Positions 1 to 5,456 of a stretch of DNA of 5,662 bases are shown piece by piece. Within the stretch, counting starts at the first letter, position 1. Each line of letters starts with the position of its first letter. The notes below the pieces were generated by a model, which saw only the letters and a list, made by a program, of their open reading frames with translations, had not been told where the DNA came from and did no database searches. Source of the stretch: Planctomycetota bacterium (GTDB lineage: Bacteria > Planctomycetota > Planctomycetia > Planctomycetales > Planctomycetaceae). Location of the stretch: the NCBI GenBank assembly GCA_024278285.1, contig JAJRTM010000041.1:1-5662 (forward strand). The letters are read 5' to 3'. The translations under genes were made by a program, and so were the position numbers.

Positions 1-91
1 CATAAAGTGATTGCTTTCATCTTATGTTGTAAGAAATAGTCTCGAAATAGGGACGTAATACAGAACTCTTCCTAAACCGGAACAAAACAGG
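1..91. other. Left flank, nothing recognised
   Basis: No reading frame, promoter pair or repeat in these bases is strong enough to name. The palindromic element begins at 92. Confidence 0.4.
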
Positions 92-179
92 TTTCAGGCG
101 AGCCGGGGGTGTTAACCCCCTGGTAACTGTGCTGTCACGTTGCCGGCAGCCAATTTGTATGCGAAAATTACCAGGGTCA

Positions 180-183
180 TAAC
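180..183. repeat. Target-site duplication TAAC, left copy (right copy at 335-338)
   Basis: TAAC directly abuts the left terminal repeat of the MITE-like insertion, and TAAC recurs immediately after the right terminal repeat at 335-338. In the reconstructed uninterrupted palindrome this TAAC lies opposite GTTA at 111-114, so the target bases would be paired in the folded form. Confidence 0.65.
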
Positions 184-334
184 GGGCTTGTTGATTTATT
201 AGTTCCGAAGTCGCGTTATTCGCTTTAAGTTAGCTTTGAACATGGTTTAATGTAACGAAACGTCTGAAAAGGCCTGTTTCAAAACAGTGAAAACATACTG
301 AACACGACATTTTGTTTAATAAATCAACAAGCCC
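184..334. mobile_element. MITE-like insertion, 151 bp, with 18-bp terminal inverted repeats and 4-bp target duplication
   Basis: The ends are a perfect 18-bp inverted repeat: GGGCTTGTTGATTTATTA at 184-201 and its exact complement at 317-334. Similarity continues inward for a few bases (GTCGCGTT versus GTCGTGTT). The element is flanked by TAAC at 180-183 and at 335-338, a direct repeat expected from a 4-bp staggered cut. There is no room for a transposase, so it would be moved in trans by an insertion sequence with matching ends. The start GGGCTTGTTGA recalls the GGCTTTGTTGA ends of IS903-type elements of the IS5 family, but those give 9-bp duplications, so the family is unassigned. The interior has a small palindrome at 274-287 and no gene. 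Confidence 0.8.
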
Positions 335-357
335 TAACTGACCCGGCTCGCCTGAAA

Positions 358-382
358 ATACCGTGCCACTTTGGTACAGTAT
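358..382 (-). terminator. Possible intrinsic terminator of the acetyltransferase gene
   Basis: Read on the minus strand, 382 to 358 folds into an 11-bp stem with one G-T wobble, one A-C mismatch and a 3-nt loop. It is followed by a short run of three more T (357-355), about 90 nt after the stop codon. The T run is the last bases of the palindromic element, so the hairpin and the repeat abut exactly. The stem is only moderately GC-rich and the T run is short, so termination strength is uncertain. Confidence 0.4.
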
Positions 383-472
383 TTCATTGATAAGCCCTTA
401 CTGTATGACATCGACAGGGCAGGGCGGTTACGACAGGGAGTCTGTTGGTTGTAGCGAATTTGCCTGTTACGA

Positions 473-1621
473 CTACTTTTCAAGCAGGTGAGCGGCCCAA
501 CGTTTGAGCAAGCGAATTTTTGAGAGGAGTTTCCCCGTACCCCGAGCCAGTTTCGAGACCGAAAGCAGCCCCTCGCCAATTTCGATGCGGTCCGGCCAGA
601 TTTGATTCAGATAAGAATCAGCTTTTGCACAACCATCTATGCGAGTTATTTGCGGGAAGTGTTTGCAAGCATACTCAGCAAGGTGCATTTCGTGGAGCAC
701 TCCCGGGCTTGCCTCTGCATAGTTTTCGTTGTAACCAATTTTGAATGCGAACATTTCAGTGCCGCTGATTAGATTAATTGCAGAGGCTGCCACATCGTTT
801 TCTACTAGAAGTTCAGAAATAAAGACGCGTTGCTGGGTAGCCAGTTCTGCAACCATACTTTTGACAAAAGCTCTGTCTGCTTGCTGTGAAGAAAGAGATG
901 TCCCCAGATTTTTTTTCCAACCGGATCCTTCAACCACAAGAAATCGCTCCAAGGCGGCTGGCATCTCTTTCTCGTCTGTAATCATACGGAATTCGACTTT
1001 CCCGCGTTTATTCAGACGTTTCAAGTTTCGCCTCATCGTTTTTCGGCGAGAAGCTGACCAGTTTGATTCCAATCCATTCTCATTCAATTTAATCAGGTCA
1101 ACAACGGGGGATTCAAAAACAGGACGCAAGCGAAATGAACAGCCGAAACCAGTTGACGATGCTTGTTGATGCAACCGGGTAACCCATTCCTGCTCCAAAC
1201 GCAATTCCGGAAATTCGATTCCGAACCAGCGGTCCTGATGATGATTCATGTAATCGAGCAGGGAATCGAAAAATACGGAGGTGGCTCCTTCTGCAATTAA
1301 AAAACCGTGTCGCAAAGCGTATTCGCATCGAAAAGGAACCAGATGGGGCAGTGGAAGTACCTTCGTGGCTCGCACATGATGAAAAACCCCCAGTCCGATA
1401 AGTTTATCGCTTTGACTGCATTGACAGATGAGAAAAACGGGTTGCTGATGGGGTGGTCTATTCTTCAGAAATGAAAGAACAAAACCGCTGGACAGAAACG
1501 GATTTGCAACGTGAGTTTCTAAATCGAGTTGCTTCCATTTCTCGATTAACTCAACATCTAATTCATCAAAAGATAATGCACGGGTTGTATAGATCGAATT
1601 ACCCTCAAGCTGGATACTCAC
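473..1621 (-). CDS. FemAB/CelD-like GNAT-fold acyltransferase (BioF2-like acetyltransferase domain)
   Basis: A 382-residue soluble protein with no signal peptide or membrane segment. Residues about 185-345 match the BioF2-like acetyltransferase domain (Pfam Acetyltransf_6; CelD/BcsL-type, COG5653). The signs are a basic stretch SRRKTMRRNLKRLNKRGKVE (191-210), EGSGWK (231-236), a strand FAFKIGYNENYAEASPG (291-307) containing the family's SPG turn, and a closing DG(x)AKADSYLNQIW (329-342). The N-terminal part (about 1-175) would be the first of two GNAT-like lobes found in FemAB-type enzymes. Such proteins transfer acyl or aminoacyl groups to polysaccharides, peptidoglycan precursors or lipids; the substrate here cannot be told. 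The C-terminus (357-382) is basic and probably helical. The GTG start at 1621 is the first possible start after an upstream in-frame stop, and no clear Shine-Dalgarno precedes it. It is not in a visible exopolysaccharide cluster. Confidence 0.9.
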   Translation of the reverse strand: MSIQLEGNSIYTTRALSFDELDVELIEKWKQLDLETHVANPFLSSGFVLSFLKNRPPHQQPVFLICQCSQSDKLIGLGVFHHVRATKVLPLPHLVPFRCEYALRHGFLIAEGATSVFFDSLLDYMNHHQDRWFGIEFPELRLEQEWVTRLHQQASSTGFGCSFRLRPVFESPVVDLIKLNENGLESNWSASRRKTMRRNLKRLNKRGKVEFRMITDEKEMPAALERFLVVEGSGWKKNLGTSLSSQQADRAFVKSMVAELATQQRVFISELLVENDVAASAINLISGTEMFAFKIGYNENYAEASPGVLHEMHLAEYACKHFPQITRIDGCAKADSYLNQIWPDRIEIGEGLLSVSKLARGTGKLLSKIRLLKRWAAHLLEK

Positions 1622-1682
1622 ATTCTTAACCGCTGGTACTTAACTTCATTAAAACCGATAAGTAAAAATCCCGGGTTCTAAT

Positions 1683-1711
1683 TCTCTACGTCATAAAAAA
1701 GTCTTTGTCAA
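1683..1711 (-). promoter_or_regulatory. Candidate sigma70-type promoter for the acetyltransferase gene
   Basis: On the minus strand there is a perfect -35 box TTGACA (1711-1706), a 17-bp spacer and a weak -10 box TAGAGA (1688-1683). Transcription would begin near 1676, giving a leader of about 55 nt before the GTG start. The -10 match is poor, so this rests on the -35 box, the spacing and the position. Confidence 0.45.
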
Positions 1712-1918
1712 ACTGAATTTCCAGGCTGCTTCCCGTGTTGAATGATATTGTATTTCAAAACCCAGGAGTACAGATTGTAACGGGAAATAATGCCCGGTTC
1801 GGCTGTTTTGTGTTCTCAGTCGTGACCACTGGGATTTTTTTATCACTTGTGCAACAGGTGAAAGAAATGCACTATAAGCATCGACCAAACAATAACTGTC
1901 ACATCTGTGTTCGTTTTT
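1712..1918. other. Intergenic stretch with an orphan plus-strand terminator-like hairpin
   Basis: No credible gene is present; the short reading frames here show no codon pattern or recognisable motif. On the plus strand 1814-1834 forms a 7-bp stem (TCTCAGT/ACTGGGA, one G-T pair) with a 7-nt loop, followed at once by seven T (1835-1841). No plus-strand gene lies upstream that it could end. A weaker hairpin (CGGG/CCCG, 1781-1796) precedes it, and a TCAC...GTGA hairpin (1843-1861) follows it. Confidence 0.35.
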
Positions 1919-2075
1919 TGTAGGATGGCGTGCTTGCACGCACCCATCTTCGCGTGCCGGATTGCGTTCCATAACAGAAAAGAGTTGGAACAGTTATGAT
2001 CCGACGATGGATTCACCGGTGTTAAATTAATGACATGGAGACCACATTTGATGGGTGCAAGCACGCCATCCTACA
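1919..2075. repeat. Long inverted-repeat element, 157 bp
   Basis: The left arm at 1919-1948 and the right arm at 2050-2075 are complementary over 26 nt. The only difference is one extra GCAC in the left arm, which reads GCACGCAC where the right arm has one copy. Each arm also contains a near-palindrome of its own (GCGTGC-TT-GCACGC on the left, GTGC-AA-GCAC on the right). In the 101-nt loop, CATAAC (1970-1975) pairs with GTTATG (1993-1998), and CGGAT (1958-1962) with ATCCG (1999-2003). It lies between the promoter of one minus-strand gene and the terminator of the next. It has no gene and no obvious target duplication. Its form suggests a non-autonomous palindromic repeat, probably multicopy, but copy number is not visible. 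Confidence 0.7.
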
Positions 2076-2120
2076 GGGCATAGATACGACAGTAATTATT
2101 TGAACGATAGTAAGTAGCAC

Positions 2121-2154
2121 AAAAAGGCGGGTCAGGAAATTCCCGACCCGCCTT
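2121..2154 (-). terminator. Intrinsic terminator of the DUF1573 gene
   Basis: On the minus strand AAGGCGGGTC (2154-2145) pairs perfectly with GACCCGCCTT (2133-2124) around an 11-nt loop that can pair further. The stem runs into five T (2125-2121). It begins 48 nt after the stop codon of the DUF1573 gene. There is no T run on the opposite side, so it acts mainly in this direction. Confidence 0.85.
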
Positions 2155-2202
2155 CTGAACAGACATTTAACAAACAGAACATTCAACGCAATATTAAGGT
2201 TC

Positions 2203-3216
2203 TTATTTCGATCCTGCGACTACTTTACAGAACGCTTTGAAAGTAACTGGTTCATCTCGTCCATCGATTGTCACAGTGAAAGTTTCTACCAAAGTTCCTT
2301 CTCCATCCGGAGTAGAAATCGTCAGCGGAATAACATGGACAATTTTCGTTTCTTCGGGGATTCTAACTTTGAAAGCATGCAGGTCTGTTTCGCATTCCAC
2401 TTTGGAAATTTTGAAGGGGCGTTTCCCGCGAATGACCACACTCTTCGTCTTTTCTTGTCCGGGTTTCAACATGCCAAACGAAACAACGCTGGGGTTGATA
2501 ATAATATCGGAAACAACTTCACCTTCGACCAGCAAAGGAATACGAGGGTTGGAAGTATCGTCCGTAATTATGTTGATTTGACTACGAAACGGTCCGATGA
2601 CTGCTTTTTTATCGAGAGTCACTTTTAAGGTATATCTGACCGAGTTTCCGGTACGGCTGTTTTCTGCCACTTCCGCCTTGAGGTACTCAGGAAGATTTTC
2701 AACACCACGTAAGTGCCAGTCTGAACGCCCTGCATACGATACCGAAATCGTTCTTTCTGCCCCTGCTCCCTTGTCAACCGAACCGAAATTAACCGAACCA
2801 GGATCCAATACAACATCAGTACGAATATAAGCTGCAATAGGAATTCGAACTTCTGCTCGTTGTGGAGCATCGAACGTGATAATTACTGAAGATTCTTTTT
2901 TACGTGTAAACTTAACCGTATTCATTACGATTTCAATATAGGCAGACTCCAGCGATTTCAATGTGTACTTGGAAGGCTTGGCAGCGGTGCAGCCGCACGA
3001 TGTTTTCACATCAGCAATATGAACGGTCTCTTTATAGATATTGGTGACTTTAATTCGGTGACGAACATCACTGCCGCGGGCCACCACTCCGAAATTGTGA
3101 GACTTTTCCTCAAACATTTTCAAGGCCCACTCAGTGCTTTGGCTTGCAGCCTGCACGCCTGGGGTGAATATTAAAAAGGCTACAATCGCGACCATACCTA
3201 CCAGTTGTCTCTTCAT
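2203..3216 (-). CDS. Secreted DUF1573 protein with three Ig-like (ASH-type) repeats
   Basis: A 337-residue protein. Residues 1-24 are a Sec signal peptide: MKRQ, a hydrophobic core, and a probable cut after VQA (21-23). Then follow three beta-rich repeats that each open with an (N/S)FG(x)(V/L) strand: [14 protein letters not shown] (about 35-48), [14 protein letters not shown] (137-150) and [14 protein letters not shown] (240-253). The first carries the DUF1573 hallmark TSCGCT (72-77). In the second there is no such cysteine motif, and the third has only a lone Cys (275) in KVECET. DUF1573 proteins are common in planctomycetes and Bacteroidetes; the biochemical role is unknown, and the fold resembles ASPM-SPD-2-Hydin adhesion or scaffold domains. 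It probably acts in the periplasm or at the cell surface. Start: ATG with GAGGA five bases upstream. Monocistronic, with its own promoter and terminator. Confidence 0.93.
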   Translation of the reverse strand: MKRQLVGMVAIVAFLIFTPGVQAASQSTEWALKMFEEKSHNFGVVARGSDVRHRIKVTNIYKETVHIADVKTSCGCTAAKPSKYTLKSLESAYIEIVMNTVKFTRKKESSVIITFDAPQRAEVRIPIAAYIRTDVVLDPGSVNFGSVDKGAGAERTISVSYAGRSDWHLRGVENLPEYLKAEVAENSRTGNSVRYTLKVTLDKKAVIGPFRSQINIITDDTSNPRIPLLVEGEVVSDIIINPSVVSFGMLKPGQEKTKSVVIRGKRPFKISKVECETDLHAFKVRIPEETKIVHVIPLTISTPDGEGTLVETFTVTIDGRDEPVTFKAFCKVVAGSK

Positions 3217-3220
3217 CAGA

Positions 3221-3231
3221 TTCCTCGCTCT
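3221..3231 (-). promoter_or_regulatory. Ribosome binding site of the DUF1573 gene
   Basis: The minus strand reads GCGAGGAATCTG directly before ATG, so GAGGA sits five bases upstream of the start codon. It is the only clear Shine-Dalgarno among the three genes, and it fixes the start that yields the signal peptide. Confidence 0.65.
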
Positions 3232-3323
3232 CTCAAAGGGCTGTCTCTGTATTACAGGAGATATGTGTGTAATAAAGATCGAATGCCTGTCGTCCTAAAT
3301 TGTTAGATCTCTACAGCAATACA

Positions 3324-3351
3324 ATTTTAACATCGAACAGAATTCGGTCAA
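3324..3351 (-). promoter_or_regulatory. Sigma70-type promoter of the DUF1573 gene
   Basis: On the minus strand there is TTGACC (3351-3346, 5 of 6 to consensus), a 16-bp spacer, and TAAAAT (3329-3324, 5 of 6). Transcription would start near 3317, leaving a leader of about 100 nt. A 7-bp hairpin in that leader (3250-3256 with 3268-3274, 11-nt loop) lies some 35 nt before the start codon. Its role is unknown. Confidence 0.6.
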
Positions 3352-3760
3352 AAAATTACTGTACTACATCGATGCAGGAAAGATGAGATTTCAATGGTTA
3401 GTTCCCAGTTGATCGTATCTATCAGTAGCGGGTCATTTATTGTTGAAGGGTATTTCTAATTCGGAAATTCGTCAATCACATTTTTTGTATGAATGAAATT
3501 TCTATCCATAAACAAACAATATCGCCACCTCTTAAAAAAACACAATCCGTTTCCTACCATTAAAACCTACAACCTAATTGGCTCTCCGCCAAATTGAATC
3601 CCCTTCTAGAAGCGTGAAAACAAGCCCCTTTGATGACACAATCTGCGAGAACTGCCCATTTTAACGTAAGTTTATCATGCCACGAAGAAAAAATTGAGTC
3701 AAAGCCAAAGGAAAGCCCATTTCCGAACACAGAAATTTGGCTGAAAAGGCAAAAATCCTC
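3352..3760. other. Divergent intergenic region without a recognised gene
   Basis: This stretch separates the DUF1573 promoter from the promoter region of the zinc-ribbon gene. It is AT-rich and contains homopolymer runs such as seven A at 3534-3540. The one structure I can point to is a two-part stem-loop at 3703-3742: AGCCAAA pairs with TTTGGCT, with GGAAA (3710-3714) and TTTCC (3720-3724) nested inside. A 75-codon open frame over 3630-3857 has low-complexity, unremarkable content and no ribosome site, so I do not call it. Confidence 0.5.
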
Positions 3761-3781
3761 TACTTATTTGCTACCAAACCT

Positions 3782-3808
3782 TGATAAAATGACAGCTAGA
3801 GGCCTCTA
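3782..3808 (+). promoter_or_regulatory. Candidate extended -10 promoter with a perfect palindrome at the start site
   Basis: TGATAAAAT (3782-3790) fits an extended -10 box (TGN followed by a 5-of-6 match to TATAAT), with no good -35 box at the usual distance. Transcription would begin near 3797, where a perfect 12-bp palindrome TAGAGGCCTCTA (3797-3808) lies. A palindrome at this place could be an operator, but this is inferred from position only. The leader to the ATG at 3873 would be about 76 nt. Confidence 0.35.
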
Positions 3809-3872
3809 CTGCCCCACCTCAAGAAGTGTACATACCCTGCCGTATTCCCTTTGTTAATAATATTTATGAATC

Positions 3873-5066
3873 ATGCTTCAGTTTCAATGCCCTCATTGCC
3901 AGGCGGTTATTCGCGTTCACAATTCTGCCATGGGGCAGCGTGGCACCTGCCAGAAATGCGGACAGAAGATACTTGTGCCCACAATGACAGCAAGCTCCAA
4001 AACAGAACTGGAAGATACCGAAGTTATTTTGCAGGAAGAGGCTCCAGATGAACTCAAAGGACCTGCTTCTGAACAGCAAGCAGTCAGCGAGTTGCTTGCT
4101 GCACTTTCTTCGCCAGAAGTGAAGCCGACTGATGATGACCCGATTCTCAATGTGGTCAGACGGGGAAAACGCTCGAACAACTCATTTCTGATCACAGGTT
4201 TGATATTTCTATTGATTGGTGGTTGTGGGGCAGTTGCGTTTTATTATCTGTCTCAGCCTTTGATGCAGGCAGAACTGACCGCACAGATAATGCCCGTGGA
4301 TGCGATCAAGCCAATGTTGATAGGTCGTCACGCGATCCAGCAGCCGGAATTGTTTGAATCGTTTTGGCTCAAAAATCCGGGGAAAAAGATTGAAATCAAC
4401 AGCCGGCTTCTGGAAACTTCTATCCTGGCACAGAAAAGAGGCCTGGAACTTCGACTTTATCCCGGCCCCGATAACGATTTGTATCGTGTTGACATCTTAC
4501 AAAATGAACCCTTACAGGAATATTACGCCAGCCATTCTGCTGAATTGGAAGAGCAACGAAAAGAGGTTCTGGTTGATGCGGCAAGTTCTTTTCTTGAACA
4601 GATGGTTGTGAAAGAAGACCTTCTGAGGAAAAATTCGCGTTTATTAATTGAAATTCGCGACCGAATGGTCCTCACAGCAATGGTTCATGGTCTTGGTTTT
4701 CGGCTTGTTGCAGAGGTCAACGGCAAGCAATACCCTTGCGTCTGGCAGGACAAACAAGACCGCCTCTATTTCGCGCTCCCCAAGGAAACAACCAATTTCA
4801 TTATTCGAGAGACAGAAATCGTTGGCCAGAACAAAGCATTTCCCAAAACAATGCGGTTCGATATTTCCTGTCCTCAAGCGAAAAAAGCAGTCTCAAAAAA
4901 AACGCCATCAAAACCACTGATCTCCAAAGAGGAAAAAGAGAAGGAAGAAAAAGGCGAAGACAAAGAGGGTGGCAAGAATGAAGAAGGCAGAGGAGATAAA
5001 GAAGGCAAGGCAGCTTCGAAGATTCCAGTGAAAAAAGAGAAACCAACTGAACCGGAACCAAAGTAG
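3873..5066 (+). CDS. Zinc-ribbon single-pass membrane protein of unknown function
   Basis: A 397-residue protein. Residues 1-36 are a zinc ribbon with two CxxC knuckles, CPHC (6-9) and CQKC (26-29), and the flanking pattern (VIRV..., KILVP) of the MJ0042-like ribbon common at planctomycete N-termini. An acidic, flexible linker follows (44-92), then RRGKR (96-100) and one hydrophobic helix (about 104-126). The basic residues before the helix place the ribbon in the cytoplasm. Residues about 127-335 are a mixed alpha/beta domain I do not recognise. It contains a possible helical, charged stretch (220-262) and three cysteines far apart in the whole C-terminal half at most. The tail (337-397) is rich in Lys, Glu, Gly and Pro and is surely disordered. 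The ATG start gives the canonical ribbon at once, though no Shine-Dalgarno is seen. Divergent from the DUF1573 gene; the function is not known. Confidence 0.9.
   Translation: MLQFQCPHCQAVIRVHNSAMGQRGTCQKCGQKILVPTMTASSKTELEDTEVILQEEAPDELKGPASEQQAVSELLAALSSPEVKPTDDDPILNVVRRGKRSNNSFLITGLIFLLIGGCGAVAFYYLSQPLMQAELTAQIMPVDAIKPMLIGRHAIQQPELFESFWLKNPGKKIEINSRLLETSILAQKRGLELRLYPGPDNDLYRVDILQNEPLQEYYASHSAELEEQRKEVLVDAASSFLEQMVVKEDLLRKNSRLLIEIRDRMVLTAMVHGLGFRLVAEVNGKQYPCVWQDKQDRLYFALPKETTNFIIRETEIVGQNKAFPKTMRFDISCPQAKKAVSKKTPSKPLISKEEKEKEEKGEDKEGGKNEEGRGDKEGKAASKIPVKKEKPTEPEPK
4926..4954 (+). repeat. Purine-only tract encoding part of the Lys/Glu-rich tail
   Basis: Twenty-nine consecutive A or G bases lie within the coding sequence of the zinc-ribbon protein and encode a KEEKEKEEKG-type segment. 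Purine richness continues, with interruptions, to about 5010. Such tracts are prone to length change by slippage in multiples of three. Confidence 0.7.
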
Positions 5067-5095
5067 GCTCTTACCAATGAAATGCTGTGCAAAAG

Positions 5096-5122
5096 TGGCA
5101 GAATATTTCCATGATTTTTTTT
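5096..5122 (+). terminator. Possible weak intrinsic terminator of the zinc-ribbon gene
   Basis: Eight T (5115-5122) follow a poor hairpin (TGG at 5096-5098 with CCA at 5109-5111, plus two or three inner pairs) some 30 nt after the stop codon. The T run is convincing but the stem is weak. The long palindrome that starts at 5129 could contribute to ending or stabilising the transcript. Confidence 0.3.
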
Positions 5123-5128
5123 GAAACA

Positions 5129-5286
5129 GGGTAGCCCATCCGCTTTTAGCGGTTGGGTTGCGTAGCAACAAGAGGCTCGCGCCATGTGGATTCCTTTAAT
5201 ATTGAAAGTGCCAATGAAATCGAACGTACATGGCGTGAGCGTCTTGTGCCTGACGGCACCCAACCACTGAAGTGGTCGAGCTACCC
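5129..5286. repeat. Composite palindromic element with paired sub-hairpins, 158 bp
   Basis: Two 59-nt arms (5129-5187 and 5228-5286) are imperfectly complementary around a 40-nt loop. The outer ends GGGTAGC/GCTACCC pair perfectly. The inner 13 bp (5175-5187 with 5228-5240) pair with one G-T, and ACAAGA/TCTTGT pair beside them. Each arm also folds alone into two hairpins. On the left these are CCGCT-TTT-AGCGG (5140-5152, extended by CCCA/TGGG) and GTTGC-GTA-GCAAC (5157-5169). On the right they are GTGCC-TGAC-GGCAC (5246-5259) and CCACT-GA-AGTGG (5264-5275). No gene or target duplication is visible. The form suggests a mobile palindromic repeat or a family of structured RNA/DNA elements, likely multicopy. 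Confidence 0.75.
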
Positions 5287-5290
5287 GGTG

Positions 5291-5320
5291 ATTCGCGAAA
5301 ATTCACGTTTATTCGCGGTT
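5291..5320. repeat. Three tandem 10-mers, consensus ATTCRCGNNN
   Basis: ATTCGCGAAA, ATTCACGTTT and ATTCGCGGTT follow each other without gap, starting four bases after the end of the large palindrome. Such ATTCGCG/ATTCGTG-type words resemble short-period intergenic repeats seen in many environmental genomes. That link is from memory of the pattern, not from a search. Confidence 0.5.
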
Positions 5321-5390
5321 CGAAACCTTTAAGCTAAGCAGATCTGATGACGCAGTCGCAATCGGCTTGCCGTTAAACGATTTATATTTC

Positions 5391-5456
5391 TTCGTATTTC
5401 CTTTGTGGTCTTTGAGTCTTGGTGGTGAAAAAAAATGGTTGCGGCTACGCCGGGTT
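5391..5456. repeat. Short-period T/G-rich repeat followed by a small GC-rich palindrome
   Basis: The plus strand carries a run of related words about 9-11 nt apart (TTCGTATTTC, CTTTGTGGTC, TTTGAGTCTT, GGTGGTG) ending in eight A (5428-5435). Then comes GGTTGCGGCTACGCCGGGTT, which holds GGC-TAC-GCC. Read on the minus strand this is a CACCAC...AAG...CAAAG-type periodic sequence of the sort that recurs between genes in many bacteria. I call it a decayed repeat with modest confidence. Confidence 0.4.

Larger units (their letters stand above)
92..357. repeat. Palindromic intergenic element (ancestrally about 111 bp), interrupted by an insertion
   Basis: The outer arms are a perfect 16-bp inverted repeat, TTTCAGGCGAGCCGGG at 92-107 and its complement at 342-357. 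A second perfect 9-bp pair (CCCTGGTAA at 118-126, TTACCAGGG at 168-176) and a 6-bp pair with one G-T wobble (131-136 with 145-150) lie inside. If the insertion at 184-334 and one copy of its TAAC duplication are removed, the two arms become 35 nt each and align without gaps at 29 of 35 positions, around a 41-nt loop. The left arm can also form a small local hairpin (105-120, GGGGG/CCCCC). It lies beyond the 3' end of the acetyltransferase gene. It resembles REP/BIME-type intergenic repeats in form. Whether it is multicopy cannot be seen here. Confidence 0.75.

Noticed and set aside
411..472. Repeated words CGACAGGG (412, 431) and TTACGAC (427, 466) suggesting a repeat array
   Set aside because: There are only two short copies of each at unequal spacing, compatible with chance. 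They are not CRISPR-like.
334..579. Minus-strand open frame of 81 codons overlapping the acetyltransferase 3' end
   Set aside because: It overlaps the real gene in another frame and runs through the terminator hairpin, ending in the palindromic element. Its composition is not protein-like.
741..1169. Plus-strand open frame of 142 codons
   Set aside because: It is antisense to the acetyltransferase gene, whose family motifs are clear; the plus-strand product matches nothing.
1691..2064. Minus-strand open frames of 93 and 73 codons across the inverted repeat
   Set aside because: Their sequences are partly translations of the palindromic arms, and no ribosome site or family signature is seen.
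3250..3274. Hairpin in the DUF1573 leader considered as a riboswitch
   Set aside because: It is a single AT-rich 7-bp stem with no recognisable aptamer core or alternative terminator, so I only mention it with the promoter.
3630..3857. Plus-strand frame of 75 codons before the zinc-ribbon gene
   Set aside because: It has no Shine-Dalgarno, unremarkable composition, and it covers the candidate promoter and palindrome.
4874..5263. Minus-strand frame of 129 codons rich in Ser, Phe and Leu
   Set aside because: It is the antisense of the Lys/Glu-coding purine tract, extended into the palindrome, so it is a shadow.
5313..5327. GGTTCGAAACC, resembling a tRNA T-arm
   Set aside because: Only two stem pairs form, and no acceptor, D or anticodon arms are found at the proper distances.
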